This document shows, in pieces, positions 1 through 12,137 of a stretch of DNA of 64,000 bases. The notes beneath the pieces were generated by a model. That model was not told where the DNA came from. It did no database searches and saw only the letters and a list, made by a program, of their open reading frames with translations. A program made the position numbers and the translations under genes. The stretch is from Amphirosellinia nigrospora (Eukaryota; Ascomycota; Sordariomycetes; Xylariales; Xylariaceae). Within the stretch, counting starts at the first letter, position 1. The number at the start of each line of letters is the position of its first letter. Where the stretch lies: assembly GCA_004123355.1 (NCBI GenBank), contig SCHM01000004.1:5173017-5237016 (forward strand), read 5' to 3'.

Positions 1-2254
1 GGGGATCGCACATGGCATCCCTGATTCGCTCTCGTGCGCTTATCATAAGTGGTTGTGCACCCCGTCAATTCCCGAGTTTCGGAACCTGCATCACGAAATG
101 AGTGAGTGAGCGATCGATCCGAAACAAGCTCTAACGCTGGAGGTCGTCAACAGTAATAGGACTTGGCTTATTAGTACTAGTGGTTAATTTCCTGTATACA
201 TGGCGCGATTTCAGCCACCGCGTAGTCGATTATGCTATGCTCAATTGAGGTAGAGGAGAGAATATAGAGGCAACGATTGAGTTAGCTAATAGGGACTAGA
301 ACAGCTAGATCACGTAGGTAGTAAATACACTTCCCCGGCGCATGTCTTTATGCAAGGCTACCTGGATACCTAGCTAGATACAGTAGATATCCTCCATCAA
401 GGTAGATTGGAAAGGGGTCACCAGTCCGCGAGCCAACAAAGTCGACGAGCCCACCCACATCCGTCTCGCCGCTCCCCCATTGGCCCGTCACCTCCGGTTG
501 GCTCTGCTTGTAGATGGCTATGCTAACGGCTGGCCGCGGAGGAGTCACATGGCCGACGGATAGGCTAGGCTATCGCATCATCGTCTATTGTCTTAATAAC
601 AATGGCATCATCGTGGCAGACGTTGGCATTCTTACTGGCCGCTGCCCACGTTGAGACATCGAGGACGTAGGTCGGTACAAAGATAGACGAATCCACCCAC
701 ACCTAATTTGGATATAGCGAGGACTAAGTAACGGCCTTGGAATCTTATCAATTACAGTCGACGGCGGCGTGTAACGTGCTGGTGAGGTACAGTTACGTAG
801 ACATGAGCCGTCCATGGTCAGTCAGCGCGACGACCGCCGGCCATGATTTAATATTCCTTTTTAATAAAGACTGTTGTACATGTATACGTATATATAAATC
901 ATTCTACACACTTCTTCTTATTATTAACGCTACCGAACTGCCATAGAACTAGGTATCAAGAAACTTGCTTGCATATAATAGCAAGGCTGAATAAAACCTC
1001 CTGTTTCACCATTCTTATCCCCTCTATGCTATATTTCATCTCCAACCCGAAATCGACCTTGTCCTTGTCTTGTCTTGTCTTGTCTTGCGTTTGCATGAAC
1101 TCAGACCAACTACGGACATTCAACTTACATATATATACCTGCTATCCACCTACAGCAAGGAAGATACTCGCTCGGTACCTAATCGATAGCGCCAATCACG
1201 CTAGAGCTTCTGGGAGGGACCAATCACCATCTGCCTATCGCGTATCGCTGCACCCTGGATTTCCTAATCCGTCCCGTCATATTACCTGCCTAGACTACTA
1301 GGTAGGTACCTACAGCACAGCCAGCAATCTACTGTACTGTAGATAGCTACTGTGCTCACGCCTGCGAGGCCTCGGCTTTCTGCGTCAGGTCTTATCTGAG
1401 TCACACGGTCAGTGCAGTCAGTCAGTCAATCCATTGCGCGAAGCAATCGGACTCTTCATCGCCCTCTGACTGTTTAGTCACAATCCTTCTCTCGCCCTTA
1501 TTGTTGACTGAATAAATACGGGGTGTGTCCCTCCAGACCTTCCTCACTAACGTTCAGTCTCACAGGTCATAGTTCCTTTATACTCCTAACCGCATAACGA
1601 ACAAAGCGGCGGGTCCCTCCTCGTCCAATATACCCAATATCCACAATATACACAATATACCACGAGTGTTGCGTCACTTGATATTGTATACTCATATATC
1701 TGGTCCCGGACTGTTGTCCTATCGCTGTGTCGTTATCTCCTGCACGGTATCTGGGCGTAGCTGTCTTCTTTCATCCTCTACTTGTTCAACCGTCCTGTTG
1801 GAGAGACAAAGCAGCTTCCCCGGCTTTGCAAACGGCAACAAAACAACAGGCACAAGACATACCTCATCGCGCCTTACCTAAGCGTTAAGCGTTACGCTTA
1901 CCGCGTGATCTGGATCCCCTTCTGTTGCCTCCCCATCGCTTTCACCGGGTCACACCATCCAAGAGAGCCCTCCGCCCGTCCTGCATAAACCGTCTCTTCT
2001 CCTCCTTCTCCTCTTGCTCGTACCCTACAACCAATATCTTCTGTATCATCAACAACCAAACTTCCGTCAGTTGTCCAGCCACTCTGTGCATCCAATCCGT
2101 GCATAGCATCGTTGGCTCATCCCAAAGGACCCTACTCCGCCAGGTACTCGTCGACCCGCAGCATTCGAACATCGGTATCGTCGCCGTAGAGAACATAGCC
2201 CCTAGGAATACTTAGTCCGCCCAGGATTATAGCCTTACTTTACTCAATTCCTAA
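1..2254. other. Intergenic region, no gene seen
   Basis: No reading frame here looks coding: the frames are short, rich in Ser/Arg/Cys and match no family I recognise. The stretch contains a (TTGTC)n microsatellite near 1062-1087, a TAGGTAGGTACCTA-like motif near 1299-1313, and a pyrimidine-rich zone from about 1500 to 2100. The last could belong to the promoter and leader of the gene that starts near 2276. Confidence 0.6.
1062..1087. repeat. (TTGTC)n microsatellite
   Basis: About five tandem TTGTC units in non-coding DNA. Confidence 0.8.
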
Positions 2255-2275
2255 GTGCTACCGGACGTTGCACAA

Positions 2276-2961
2276 ATGGCGTTTGAACAGACACGCGATC
2301 TGCGAAGCGACGCCCACGAGACGAAGCGAGTCAACGACCACAATCATAAGTGGGCGCGAGGCAAGCGCCCATCTCCTGGTGTCAAACCTAACCGGTATGG
2401 GGATAGTGGCTTTTCGACTGGCAGCCCGGAGCAACAGGAGAAGGTCCGACCTTGCTCGTCGCCTAAGTAAGTCGTGATCAATCCGTATATCGACCGTCCG
2501 CCCAAGCCATATACTAACAAAGAGGTAGCGACAAGCACGTTCCGTCGCCAAACGTCACCAAGACGAGTCTGAACCGTCGCAGGTTCTATATGGTTACAGG
2601 AGGCTACTCAGCATCCAAGCCTCAAGTCTTGGTCGAGTTACGGGATCCTGCCAACATGTCGTTGTCTCTGCGCGAATTACTCCCATCTCGTCGCACCCAG
2701 CGAAAGGAGAGTGTGTCCGAGGACTTCCTGTACAGCTTCGATAAATCAGAGAGTCCGGGAAAGCCACTACCACTCGAAGCCTTCATCAAGACCAACACGA
2801 AGGCGACGGAGAAGTTAGTCGAGAAGGAATACGAGATCCTGGACTATAATGGGGATGCCGTGAAGGGCCGAAAGGCCCTCAAGGATGTGCATCGCGGCAA
2901 GGCGGCGCCCGCTGCACAAGAGACTGAGCTCATCGAAGATGAAGGCTTCGAGCTCGTGTAG
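2276..2961 (+). CDS. Small conserved-looking fungal protein of unknown function
   Basis: Two exons: 2276-2466 and 2523-2961. The intron 2467-2522 has a GTAAGT donor, an ACTAAC branch site and an AAAG acceptor; a second acceptor six bases downstream is also in frame. The product is about 209 residues. An upstream in-frame ATG at 2255 would add seven. It is strongly hydrophilic, with a basic N-terminal half, a middle segment ELLPSRRTQRKE, and an acidic tail ending EDEGFELV. There is no signal peptide or membrane segment. The KATEKLVEKEYEILD stretch with its flanks looks like a conserved motif, but I do not recognise the family. Joining the exons keeps one open frame, which is the main support for the model. 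Confidence 0.6.
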
Positions 2962-4211
2962 ACGATCAAGTTGGTCTCCTGATTACCATGACATCGTTGT
3001 CCTTTCGATAATGCTGCATCTTGTCTATTCGCGGCCTTTTCCTGTATACCTCCCTTGTTAATAACCCGATCGGTTGGCTTTTTTCTCATTAGCGGCGTGT
3101 TTGTTTTTGCAGCCGAGGAACAGGCGACTTGGTTGTGTCCTGTCACGGCTGCACCTTATTTTCCTTGTACGCATTAATTGGCGATCGCATTATTCCAGGC
3201 CGACCAACATCTCATCTTAGATTCTTATCGCGTCACTGCGGACGGCCACTGCATCATGGTTTTCGAGGGCCATGCATTGACGATGAACGTCTTGTTATTT
3301 TATGTTCTTGCATCCTATTAAGCGAAGGTGCTCTAGTAGGCGGTGTTCAGCCTAACTTGGTCCAGAATTACGGTATGGACAGAGGAGGATGGCTCGGCGC
3401 ATCGGGGGTTCTGGCTGAAGCTTTTCATGGGTGATGGCTGTTAGGGATTACCTTATGGTTCAAGGGTTTTGCGACATGCTAGTAGGGTTGCAGGACGCAG
3501 TGTCCTAGGTGACTGACAAGCATGGTTTGAGTAGCATTTTTCGAATGATCAAATTGATAAATAGAAATTGTTACATCTTGTAGAATCCATCGGCGCATCA
3601 TATTATCATACCCATGATGAAATGGCATGTGGATGTGAGAGGAGAAATGGCGGTGATCATTTTTGTTCACTCACGCAGCGCATATCTTAATTTGTGCGGG
3701 TCCGTGCGCTCACTACCGTACCATTCCACCTCCAAACTCTTGTCTGGCGGCTCGAACAACAACAAAAGACATCAAAGGCAAGCTCTTTCTTCATAGTTTA
3801 TTTACCATCAGAACATCGGCTCTTTTTCTTACTCTATTCCTATACCTAAGCCTATTTTTCATTACCATGCTTTGCTCTTTTACGTCTATCAGGTTCTGCC
3901 TCTGGCGTATATTTTAATTTGTCGTTGTAGGCACGTACAGAATCATCGTTGGAAACACGACATCGCAAGGTCGAAACGTGTTATGTATAGACTTACTTAG
4001 GTAGGGCTATATGGGAATACTTGGTGTTCATATCTCACTTTTTATTGTTTGTTTTTCTATACGGGATCCAGATGTCTCGGCTGTAGACATAACGTGCCAT
4101 AGGGAACGCTACCTCAACATATCTACATATAAGAGGTAGGTACCGTGTTTTCAATCCTCAGAAGGGATGCGTCTAAATCCACGACAGTCTAAAACATGGG
4201 CACTTCCTTTT
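2962..4211. other. Intergenic region between convergent genes
   Basis: No convincing reading frame. It holds the 3' flanks of the small gene on the left and of the alpha/beta hydrolase on the right. A TAGGTAGGTACC-like motif lies near 4133-4143. Confidence 0.6.
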
Positions 4212-5475
4212 TCAAGCCTCCTTCTCCGTCCCCTCTCTCCGCCCATCTGACGGAACCAGCTCTTCGATTATCGTACCCAGGTGCTTCACCATGCTGAAAT
4301 GAGTCTCTCCCTCGAGCTCGCGCAGCTCGCAGTGCGGTAGGTGCTCCGCCAGGTACCGCACCATGCGGATGGGCGACTGCCCGTCCTCGGCGCCGTGCCA
4401 GATGATGACCTTATCGTACCGCACCGACTCCAGCGGAAACCCCCACCCCTCCCATGTCAGGAGCTGGGCCTCCCGCACCATGGGCGCCGTACCTTGTGCG
4501 AAGGTCTCAAAGAGGGTGCGCAGCAGGGCGGCGCGGGAGTCCTGGATCGACGGTGTTGGGGTTGGGATCGCGGTTGGTGATGGGGCTGTCGTAGACGCGG
4601 CTGGCGATGTCGATGGTGCGCTGTCCTTGTTTCTACTCGACTCGAGCCATCGATCGATCCGCCGCGTGACGAAGTTGGTCGTCGTAAGCCAGCGACATAG
4701 CCCGACCACGCCGGCCGCGATGACCCTGAGCGAGGCTGGCCAGTAGTACGCCATGAATGCCGCTATCCTAGCCTATCAAGTCACGGTCAGTCAGAGGCGT
4801 CTTATGCGACTAGCGGGCCAATCTTCAGGACGGACGGACTACCTACCGAAGGCGGGACCCCCGCGACCCCGGCCTCCCACGGGGCCGCCGGCGCGAGGAG
4901 TCCCACGGCGGACAACGTCTCGGCAGGAAACGCGCGCGCGCAAGCCAGCGCGTACGGTGCGCCGCCCGAGCCGCCGAGGATCGCGAACCGGCCGAGCCCG
5001 AGATGCGCCGCCAGCGCGCGGACGTCTGCCGGCCAATCGGTGATGCGATAGCGCGGGTTGAACGTCGAGAGCCCGAAGCCGGGCCGCTCGGGCGCGATAA
5101 TGCGGAGGTCCTGCCTGTGGACCTCGAGGATTCCCTCGGCCTATTACGCGACTCGGGTTAGATGAGTGCTCGTCAAGTTCTGATCTGGTGTTTTCGTTTT
5201 GGGGCTCCCCCACGACTATCGAGACACGGGGTTTCTCTATATGGTGTGTGCGTGTGTATGTACCCTGGGAAAGAAGGAAATACTAAATTTCAAGACAAAC
5301 CTCGAGTCGTGAAGACGGAAACCCATGGAAGAAGAAGATCGGCTTCCCGTTGGCGAGCCGTACTCGCGAAGCCTAGTACACGACCATCCGGGAGTTCAAC
5401 GGTCTGGCTATTTCTTTTCGTCTTCGTGCCCTCTGTCGAGTATGCCTTGTCGCCGCTGATTCTGCGTCCTGGCAT
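4212..5475 (-). CDS. Alpha/beta-hydrolase fold protein
   Basis: Three exons on the minus strand: 5475-5301, 5140-4843 and 4762-4212, about 340 residues. Seen: ELPDGRVLGFA near the start, an oxyanion-type FFFHGFPSSRLE segment, RPGFGLS, the nucleophile elbow LGGSGGAPYA (G-x-S-x-G), an acid-region segment with IIWHGAEDGQSP, and the C-terminal ETHFSM carrying the catalytic His. That order is typical of the family. The substrate cannot be told. Exon 1 needs two single-base losses (near 5345 and 5365) to be read through, each beside a short G or C run, so they may be sequencing undercalls. A Ser/Thr/Pro/Ala-rich linker separates the two halves of the fold. The ATG at 5475 is the first in frame. Confidence 0.8.
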
Positions 5476-6436
5476 AGTGGTCAATAGGGCTGGCGTGATT
5501 GTGGGAGTCGAAGTCGTGGTTTTAAAGAACTTGTCTTATTCATCGTGGGCGGGATGTCGAGTTTAGGTATTATACAAGTGAAGTATAGGTACAGGTAACG
5601 AGCATAGATTACGCGAACGGGGCATCTCAGGAATATATAGCTCTTCCCCTAATTTGAAAACATAGCTCTGACTTATAACGCTTTGCCAACCATCTTACCG
5701 TGTATACTCTTATTATCCTCTATACTCAGTATCAGGTCGTTGTTGATGCTTGGCGGCCCACTCGCTATCTAAATGTGTAGCTATGATTGGCTGTCATATT
5801 GTGAATACGGCGTATTCAGGGACACTAGTTATAGGACGAATCAGCAGTCCTTATTCCTTAGGGACGTTCCCCTTCGCCTCATGATGCAAAATGACTTTTT
5901 GAGTAAAATTAGACTTGAGATTTTTTAGTGTGAATTGTGTTTCTATGGGGGACAAGGGGAGATAACCATAGTTTGTTCAATTAGGTGAGAGCGGCGGGCT
6001 TATTATTACCCTGTCAGATTATGCTGTGGAGTTCTACGAAACTACTTTTCTCCTCATCATGCCGGCGGTAACCATTACCTGCGAGGGAAACAATATAATG
6101 CGTTCTTCTTTTTCAACATTCCATCCTCGTTGTTATCTCCCTTACGAAGGACCAATATCTAAAACCCGTGTCGTTCGGGCTCAACTACCTCATAACGCCC
6201 ATACCTTAAACAAGACTGTGTGTGAGGCGATCCGCCTCTTTAATCTTTCATCTAAGCCATGGTAACGTCGAGCTTAGATGAATTTGGTAAACAAACTCAA
6301 TGTTAGTGTTTCAATGCCCATCTCATCCATCTCCATCCCATGTTATTTTGACACGCAGTTGCGCTTGGGGCTTATTCGTTGCGTATCATCATAGACATGT
6401 CTGACACCTACTTCCGCAGGTACTGGCGGCGACCTA
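5476..6436. other. Intergenic region, no gene seen
   Basis: Lies between the 3' end of the repressor-like gene and the 5' end of the hydrolase, both on the minus strand. It presumably contains the hydrolase promoter. No coding frame or structured element was recognised. Confidence 0.6.
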
Positions 6437-8919
6437 TCATGATAATCTCTGTGGCTGGAATGGAGCACATTGTCGAGTCCACGTCTCATCGCAAACCCTC
6501 CTCATCAACCTTCGTGGTGCATTACGGCCTGTGAAGAGCTCGAAAACTTCCATAGCCATCTCAGACACAACCTCCAAGCCGTCGATGAGCACCCACGACG
6601 TGTTGCCGTCTTCGCGCATCTTTCGTATCTGGACGATCAGAGGGGTGATAAGAGGTTCATATGCCAACTGATCTGATTAGCCTGGTACCATTTGAAGGCC
6701 ATGTTGGGTGAGTGCTTACCTCTATAACTACACCACCAGTGGGGCTCCGCAGCCACTGAGTTGGCATCCTGAAATCCACGGCAGGTTCGTCGTCGATGCC
6801 GAAGGAAGGGATACATGATAGGATGATGGTAGGTTGTTGATACCCTTCGGGCCAAGGATCTTTGGCCGATTCGATGACGTGACAGATCCGCTCCTCTTCC
6901 CCTCGCCGCCCTATAAGCTTGTGCTCCTTTGCGTACGCATCAAAGTGTGCCGCAACCTCTTCCGCCTTGGCTATGGTGCGGTTGAATATAAATATTTTGC
7001 GGCATCCCAGTTTGATCAGCGCGTATACGGCGGCGCGTGCCATGCCACCGGCACCAATGATCAGTCCAGTGGTCCACGAGGGTTGGATTGAGTTCCGGGG
7101 GCTGATGGCCCGACGAAGACATGTGGCTATAGAGCTCCAGTCGGTGTTATCGCCGTAAAACTTGTCTGTTATGCCGGATTTGTTTCGTGCATTAGCGTGA
7201 TCGAGAATCGAAGAAGTACTACCACGAAGAGGGATAAGGGTATTCACTGCGCCGATAGCAGTGGCGTGGAAGCTGAGGTGGTCAACGTGATCTGTTACGG
7301 CTACCTTGAAGGGCGGGGTGAGTGAAGCACCGCCAAAGTTGGGATCCCGTCGAAGTCGATCTAATTCTTCCATTGTGGTGCACCGCTTTGCTTCGAAAGC
7401 GTGTGGCATCATGTAGTGTTCAAAGGCTGCTCTATGCATAGAGGGCGAGGCCGAGTAATAGATGTTGGCGCCCACAGCGTAGAAATTGAGCGGCTGCAGC
7501 CATCCTCTTCGGAAGAATGTCCGTATCGTCCCACGGGTTGTGCTGACGCCAACCATCTGCTCTCGGCTGGACTTCTCCAACAATTCGTGGCCAGTTGGAT
7601 TCAAACTTAGGCCTTGAAATGGACTGACTATTCCAAATACAGAGTAATCCGAAAGCGACAATATTAGGTTTGGGTTCGGGCAGAGCCGCTATTCTGTCCA
7701 TCAAACTCTGTCGCCGTTCATCGTCTCTGTTCCCTGCACAAAACCTTGCAATCCGGACAATATGACACCCTAGCTTTTGAGCACGCAGATAGCGCTGAAA
7801 ATAAATTTCATCATCCCACTGTGGGGCGCCGAAGCCTTTGATCACGTAGTTGCCAATGATCTTGGTCCGGCCGCGCGCGGAGAGGACTTTGCGAATAAGA
7901 TCCTCACTTCTCTCAAGATCAAGGCTGAGATAATCGACACCGAGGCGAAGGCCATGCAGCATCAGTTCAAGATCTGTAGCATCCCTATCTTCTAGCTCCC
8001 TTCGGGGTTCTTCCCGCGGATTTTCCTCGACGTTATATACTATTGGTAGGTCAAGTTTCCGTCTTATGAGGGCAATCTGTGTGGCTATGAAATCAAACAT
8101 ATTATTCGGCACGTGTCAATGATCAGCTCTACCATTTCGGCAGGAGCCTCCAATTTTGCCAAAGTCTATTTCCGGTTTGCTTAGGGTCGAGAGCCGTATA
8201 TTCATGATGAATGTGTACAGTCGATGTTCTGGCGGAATTGCCTTGATAGAAAAGGGGTTCTGTACCCAAGACCGTGTAACAGCCTGCCCGGAGATGTGAT
8301 CGAGGAAGTTGATGAATTCCTGCTTGGCGTGGATTAATCTAGCGGAATGGGCAGACGCAGACCGCAATGGTGACTCCCCATCAGCCTGACCATTTGGGCT
8401 GGTGTCCAGAAGATTAAAGTATTCAAAGTTACATAACTCTCGATGTTTCTGGTCTGTCATCAATAAACGTTCCGCTTCAGAGACGGGGAGCCCGAGTAGC
8501 TTGTATAGGTCTTCCTTGTCTCGGTGAACATAGATGACTGGATTCGTCTCGGCATATGCCGATAACACAGCTTGCGTCTCTTGTGCCAGGGTTGCGGAAC
8601 TGCATTCGATGACACAGTTGAGGCGATTAGCATCTAGGGTCTGCGCTAGTACAACGGCTATCTGGCTATTGAACGTGTCGCGCCCATATTTTTGAAGGAA
8701 GGTTGTCCTGTTGCACCCGGTAGAGTTCTCGAAATAGTAGTCCTCTGTAAGGAGTCTGCGGCCTAGATACTTGGCGGCGATGAAGCCCAGCGTCCTCTTT
8801 CCCGCACCACGACATCCGACCAGCACGACAGAAGCATCTGATGGGAAAAGCCGGAGATTCGCCTTAATTGGCGTGGTTAAGGTCTCCGTTTCGGCCGCGC
8901 CATATTGGGCGTCTCTCAT
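6437..8919 (-). CDS. qutR: Quinate-repressor-like protein (inactive shikimate kinase + dehydroquinase + shikimate dehydrogenase domains)
   Basis: The product, about 811 residues, has the three C-terminal domains of the AROM polypeptide in order, which is the hallmark of the QUTR/qa-1S repressors. The kinase-like domain keeps a P-loop (LVGCRGAGKRT) but lacks the usual acidic DxD. The type I dehydroquinase domain reads GNYVIKG where active enzymes have the YHD histidine, and HIVRIAR where they have the Schiff-base lysine. The shikimate dehydrogenase domain keeps SASPSMH, NTDW and GAGGMARA. Exon 1 is 8919-6720 and exon 2 is 6667-6437, ending with a typical SDH C-terminus. The frame is interrupted near 8150-8110 and near 7655; these shifts are ambiguous (+1 or -2). 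Known relatives repress quinate use by binding the activator. The gene is divergent from the Zn2Cys6 factor at 10088. Confidence 0.82.
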
Positions 8920-10087
8920 TGCGACTCGTATGCCGTCTAGACGATCTCCGAACAGTAACCTGTGCTTTCTCTCGGGACCGTTGGTTTTCTTCTTCCCGAC
9001 TCAAGGTGTCTTCAGGTGGACGATGGTGAGTTTGAATCCCACCCGAGCAGGTCTACCCAAGACAATAAATAGTCGGCGACGAGGATGCACGGCGTGTTAG
9101 TAGGATGCTTGTCATACGATAGAGGACAGTCTAATATCCCGTCACCCACCCGCCCCAACGGGACGACCACACAAGCTTCGGTGATTCTAATGTGGCCGAT
9201 GAGTGTGTTGCGATGCGTATTAGTAAAGCTTCCCTCAATCGCTCCCTAATCTCATCGAAGGCTGAGTGCTACGGTCTCACTTCGATATGCCCTTCCCAAG
9301 TTGATCATTATCCTGGCAGGCAAGGCAAAGGGATGACACGACATGCGTGAAGCCCTATGAATTACATAAACCTCGACGGCGGTAGTCAAGTCCGGCAAGA
9401 TAGACAAGAGGATGGAGGTGCTGGACTGGACAGTGGGTCGAGTGGCCCTGGACGGCAAGCTTGTCGCAGGCCGGGTGGAAACATTGGCCGTACAGAGACC
9501 GCACATAGCGTCCGCTTCGTCAGGGTTGGATTGTTCTAAACTAAAAAGGGAAACTGATCGACCGTATCAGCCACAAGCAGCCGCCAAGTCTGGCAGCGTA
9601 GTCCGAGGTCTGGTTGAGCCACGTCTCTCACCACCATTGCGTGCATATTCGTTAACGCGGACTTGAGACTTGGCTGCCGAGCCATGTAGCAGCTTCAAGT
9701 ACCCGATCTATTTTTGATACCAATGACCAATGCATGAACGTCTCTAAACCCTTTCGAAGCACAACAGCGAGGCATATTTGACCCTGTCTACCGACTAGGT
9801 AGTAGGTAGTAGCATTGCCAAGTCCTAATCTTACTAAGCCGCATATAACATCTCATGGGAATATTATTGCCCATCACACACACCTAGTATATGAAAGCCT
9901 CCGCGCCATCGTTGCTCTACCCACTCGTAAAACACGGCAACGGATCCTACAGGCCACATTTATCGTGCCATCTCCCTCCCCCATAGACTAGCAGACTTGG
10001 CCGCCTGTCCCCATTCCACGTCAAACGGTACCCGGAACCCGGCGGCGGCAGCGTGGGTCACCGGTACCTCACCCTGCCGCGGAGGCT
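8920..10087. other. Divergent promoter region between the repressor-like gene and the Zn2Cys6 factor
   Basis: The two genes point away from each other, so this 1.17 kb should hold both promoters. Short frames inside it do not look coding. I did not find a clear repeated operator. Confidence 0.5.
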
Positions 10088-11483
10088 ATGAGTGATGGTG
10101 AGAGCGATGATGGCAGGCGGGCGGCGAAGAAGCGCAAGGCGAGTCGTGCCTGTGACCGTTGCAACTCCCAGCACCAGCCCTGCGACAACGCCGTCCCCAA
10201 GTGTAGCGTATGCGTCCGCGCCGGGACCGAGTGCACTTACAACAGGCCCGTCCGTAAAAGAGGGCCGCGCAGTGGCTACACTGGTCAGAATGGCGAGCGC
10301 CTGTGGGCAGTCGTACTCCAGACCAGGCCCGACCTTGAAGACATTGTGTTGCAGGTGCTCCGTGGTGGTACATACGGCAATACGGGCGTCTCCAATCTAG
10401 AATATTATCGAAACAACGAGAATCAGACGGAACTAGTGAGCAAGTTCAATGAGAGCCGCATAGGTCGATTTCTTCAAAACGGCGAGTCGGCCGATCTGCA
10501 TCTTCCGCCATTAGATCAGGAACTACCCCTTGTGCCATGCTTCCAGCAGCCGCGCAATGAGGCAAGCTTTAGAAAAGACGATAGTGCTCGGGGACCATCA
10601 TCGACTCTCCCTATCCTGCCTAATCAGCATAGTCGAAGAACGTCTTCGACGTCTGGAGCGGCTTCGGGCACAGTCAATCCCCACGGTGCGCCCCAAAATC
10701 CTAGTGACATATATCTGCAAAGCGAGGACATCAGAAGACGTGTGTTTGATTCGCCACAAGACCAACGACGTGGTTACGACGGCCCAAGCTACCAAGGATC
10801 CCCGGCTATCCAAAACACCCCCTTCGGATCGAACAGTTCAGTAAATGACTACCATGACTTCAAAGCTCCCGGACTCGATGTGGCAACACCCGCCAACTTG
10901 AACGATTTTGGTTCTGTGACGAGCGCGACGCGGTCCACATATCAGGGCGACGACCAAAATGGTACGAAGATAGACCTCCCGGACCTTGAGACAGCTTATC
11001 ATTCTCGATGGTGAGTAGACCTCCTACATTTACTCCTAACGCGCGATATCGAGGCTAACCGAGTAGGCTCGATTCGGTCCCAAGAGACACTCTACTGAAC
11101 CTTGGATTCGCCCCCGGCGAGGGAATGGAGGAAGACTTCTTCCAACTCTGCGCGAATCCTGACCCTATTGACTTAACACCCACCAACTTCGTGGCTGATC
11201 AAGATGAGGATGAAGAGGCAATCTGGCGCCGTTTAGTTTTGAGAGGCAGATTCTTATAAACACTATAGTTCGAACTGCCTTTCTACAGAACGGTTGTTGG
11301 AGTATGAACTATATCTCGTCTATTGCCACGGCCAGCTTACCCCCTAATGGAAACATCGAAGACCTACTTGGTGAAGAGGTACTTCTTGAGTTCATATATT
11401 CTAAAGGCGGATTCCTACCAGCCTCGATAATAGGGGCATTCTCCATCCCCGTCCGGTGTGTGACTCTAAATTCTAACCAATAG
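10088..11483 (+). CDS. Zn2Cys6 transcription factor
   Basis: Exon 1 is 10088-11010, intron 11011-11066 (GTGAGT...GTAG), and exon 2 starts at 11067. The N-terminal zinc cluster fits C-x2-C-x6-C-x6-C-x2-C-x6-C exactly, starting CDRC, followed by a basic KRGPRSGYTGQ linker. The loop between the second and third Cys reads NSQHQP instead of the common basic stretch. After the linker comes a segment beginning GERLWAVVLQTRPDLED. The middle is Ser/Pro/Asn-rich and looks disordered. One base appears to be missing in the T run near 11237. With it, the frame runs on through WRRLVFERQILINTIVRTAF to a stop at 11483; without it, it stops at 11259. A short further intron near 11455 is possible, so the C-terminus is uncertain. 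Confidence 0.75.
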
Positions 11484-12137
11484 GTCTATTAGCCTTTATT
11501 CCTCCTACCTTGCTACTTACGTGGCAGTAGAACCCTGAGGTATGAGGTGCGTGGAGCCTCCTGGCCGACGTCCCCGTGTTGCTTTGCGGCGCGAGTCAGT
11601 GCCCGTGGGTACACTGTGGGGAGTGCAACACCTCGCACGGCGAATCCAACTGTCATTTTTCGCCTCTTAGGTGTTTGGAATCACGCGATGGTAGTCCGCA
11701 CTGCTCGTATAGAGCACACCTAATTGTACATATGTCGCGATATTGAACGATCCTCGATAGCTGAACTCTCGGCGGCTCATCGGGTCTATATAGCTTACTG
11801 ATATAAAATGAATACAGATACCCTTTTTGTTTGGCTTGATAAGTAGTGTGTCTATCTGACATCCGATGACTAGGAAGTACTTTAACGGCGCAAGTGGTGA
11901 GGTGGGGGATTTTGATTGCTAGCGACAGGCAGCACTCAAAGTACCTAGTTAAATCAAGCTGAGTTCCTTAAGAAATCTAGACGGGTAAAACGATATACGA
12001 AAGGACGAACGACGTGCTGAAGAATGAGAATAGTTCGATAATAGGCTAAGACTAGATGTATCTATCCAAGGACAAGTTCGACTCCTAACCGTTTATGTAG
12101 AGCCGGTTCCGTTCGCCAAACATTGCATCACACACAT
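11484..12137. other. Intergenic region between convergent genes
   Basis: 3' flanks of the Zn2Cys6 gene and of the dioxygenase gene. No coding frame recognised. Confidence 0.55.

Noticed and set aside
969-1301. 110-residue frame in the left flank
   Set aside because: It runs through a TTGTC microsatellite and is Ser/Cys/Leu-rich without domain likeness.
9020-9060. Possible tRNA T-arm (GATTCAAACT on the minus strand)
   Set aside because: The stem pairs but the B-box does not fit the consensus, and no acceptor, D or anticodon arms could be found.
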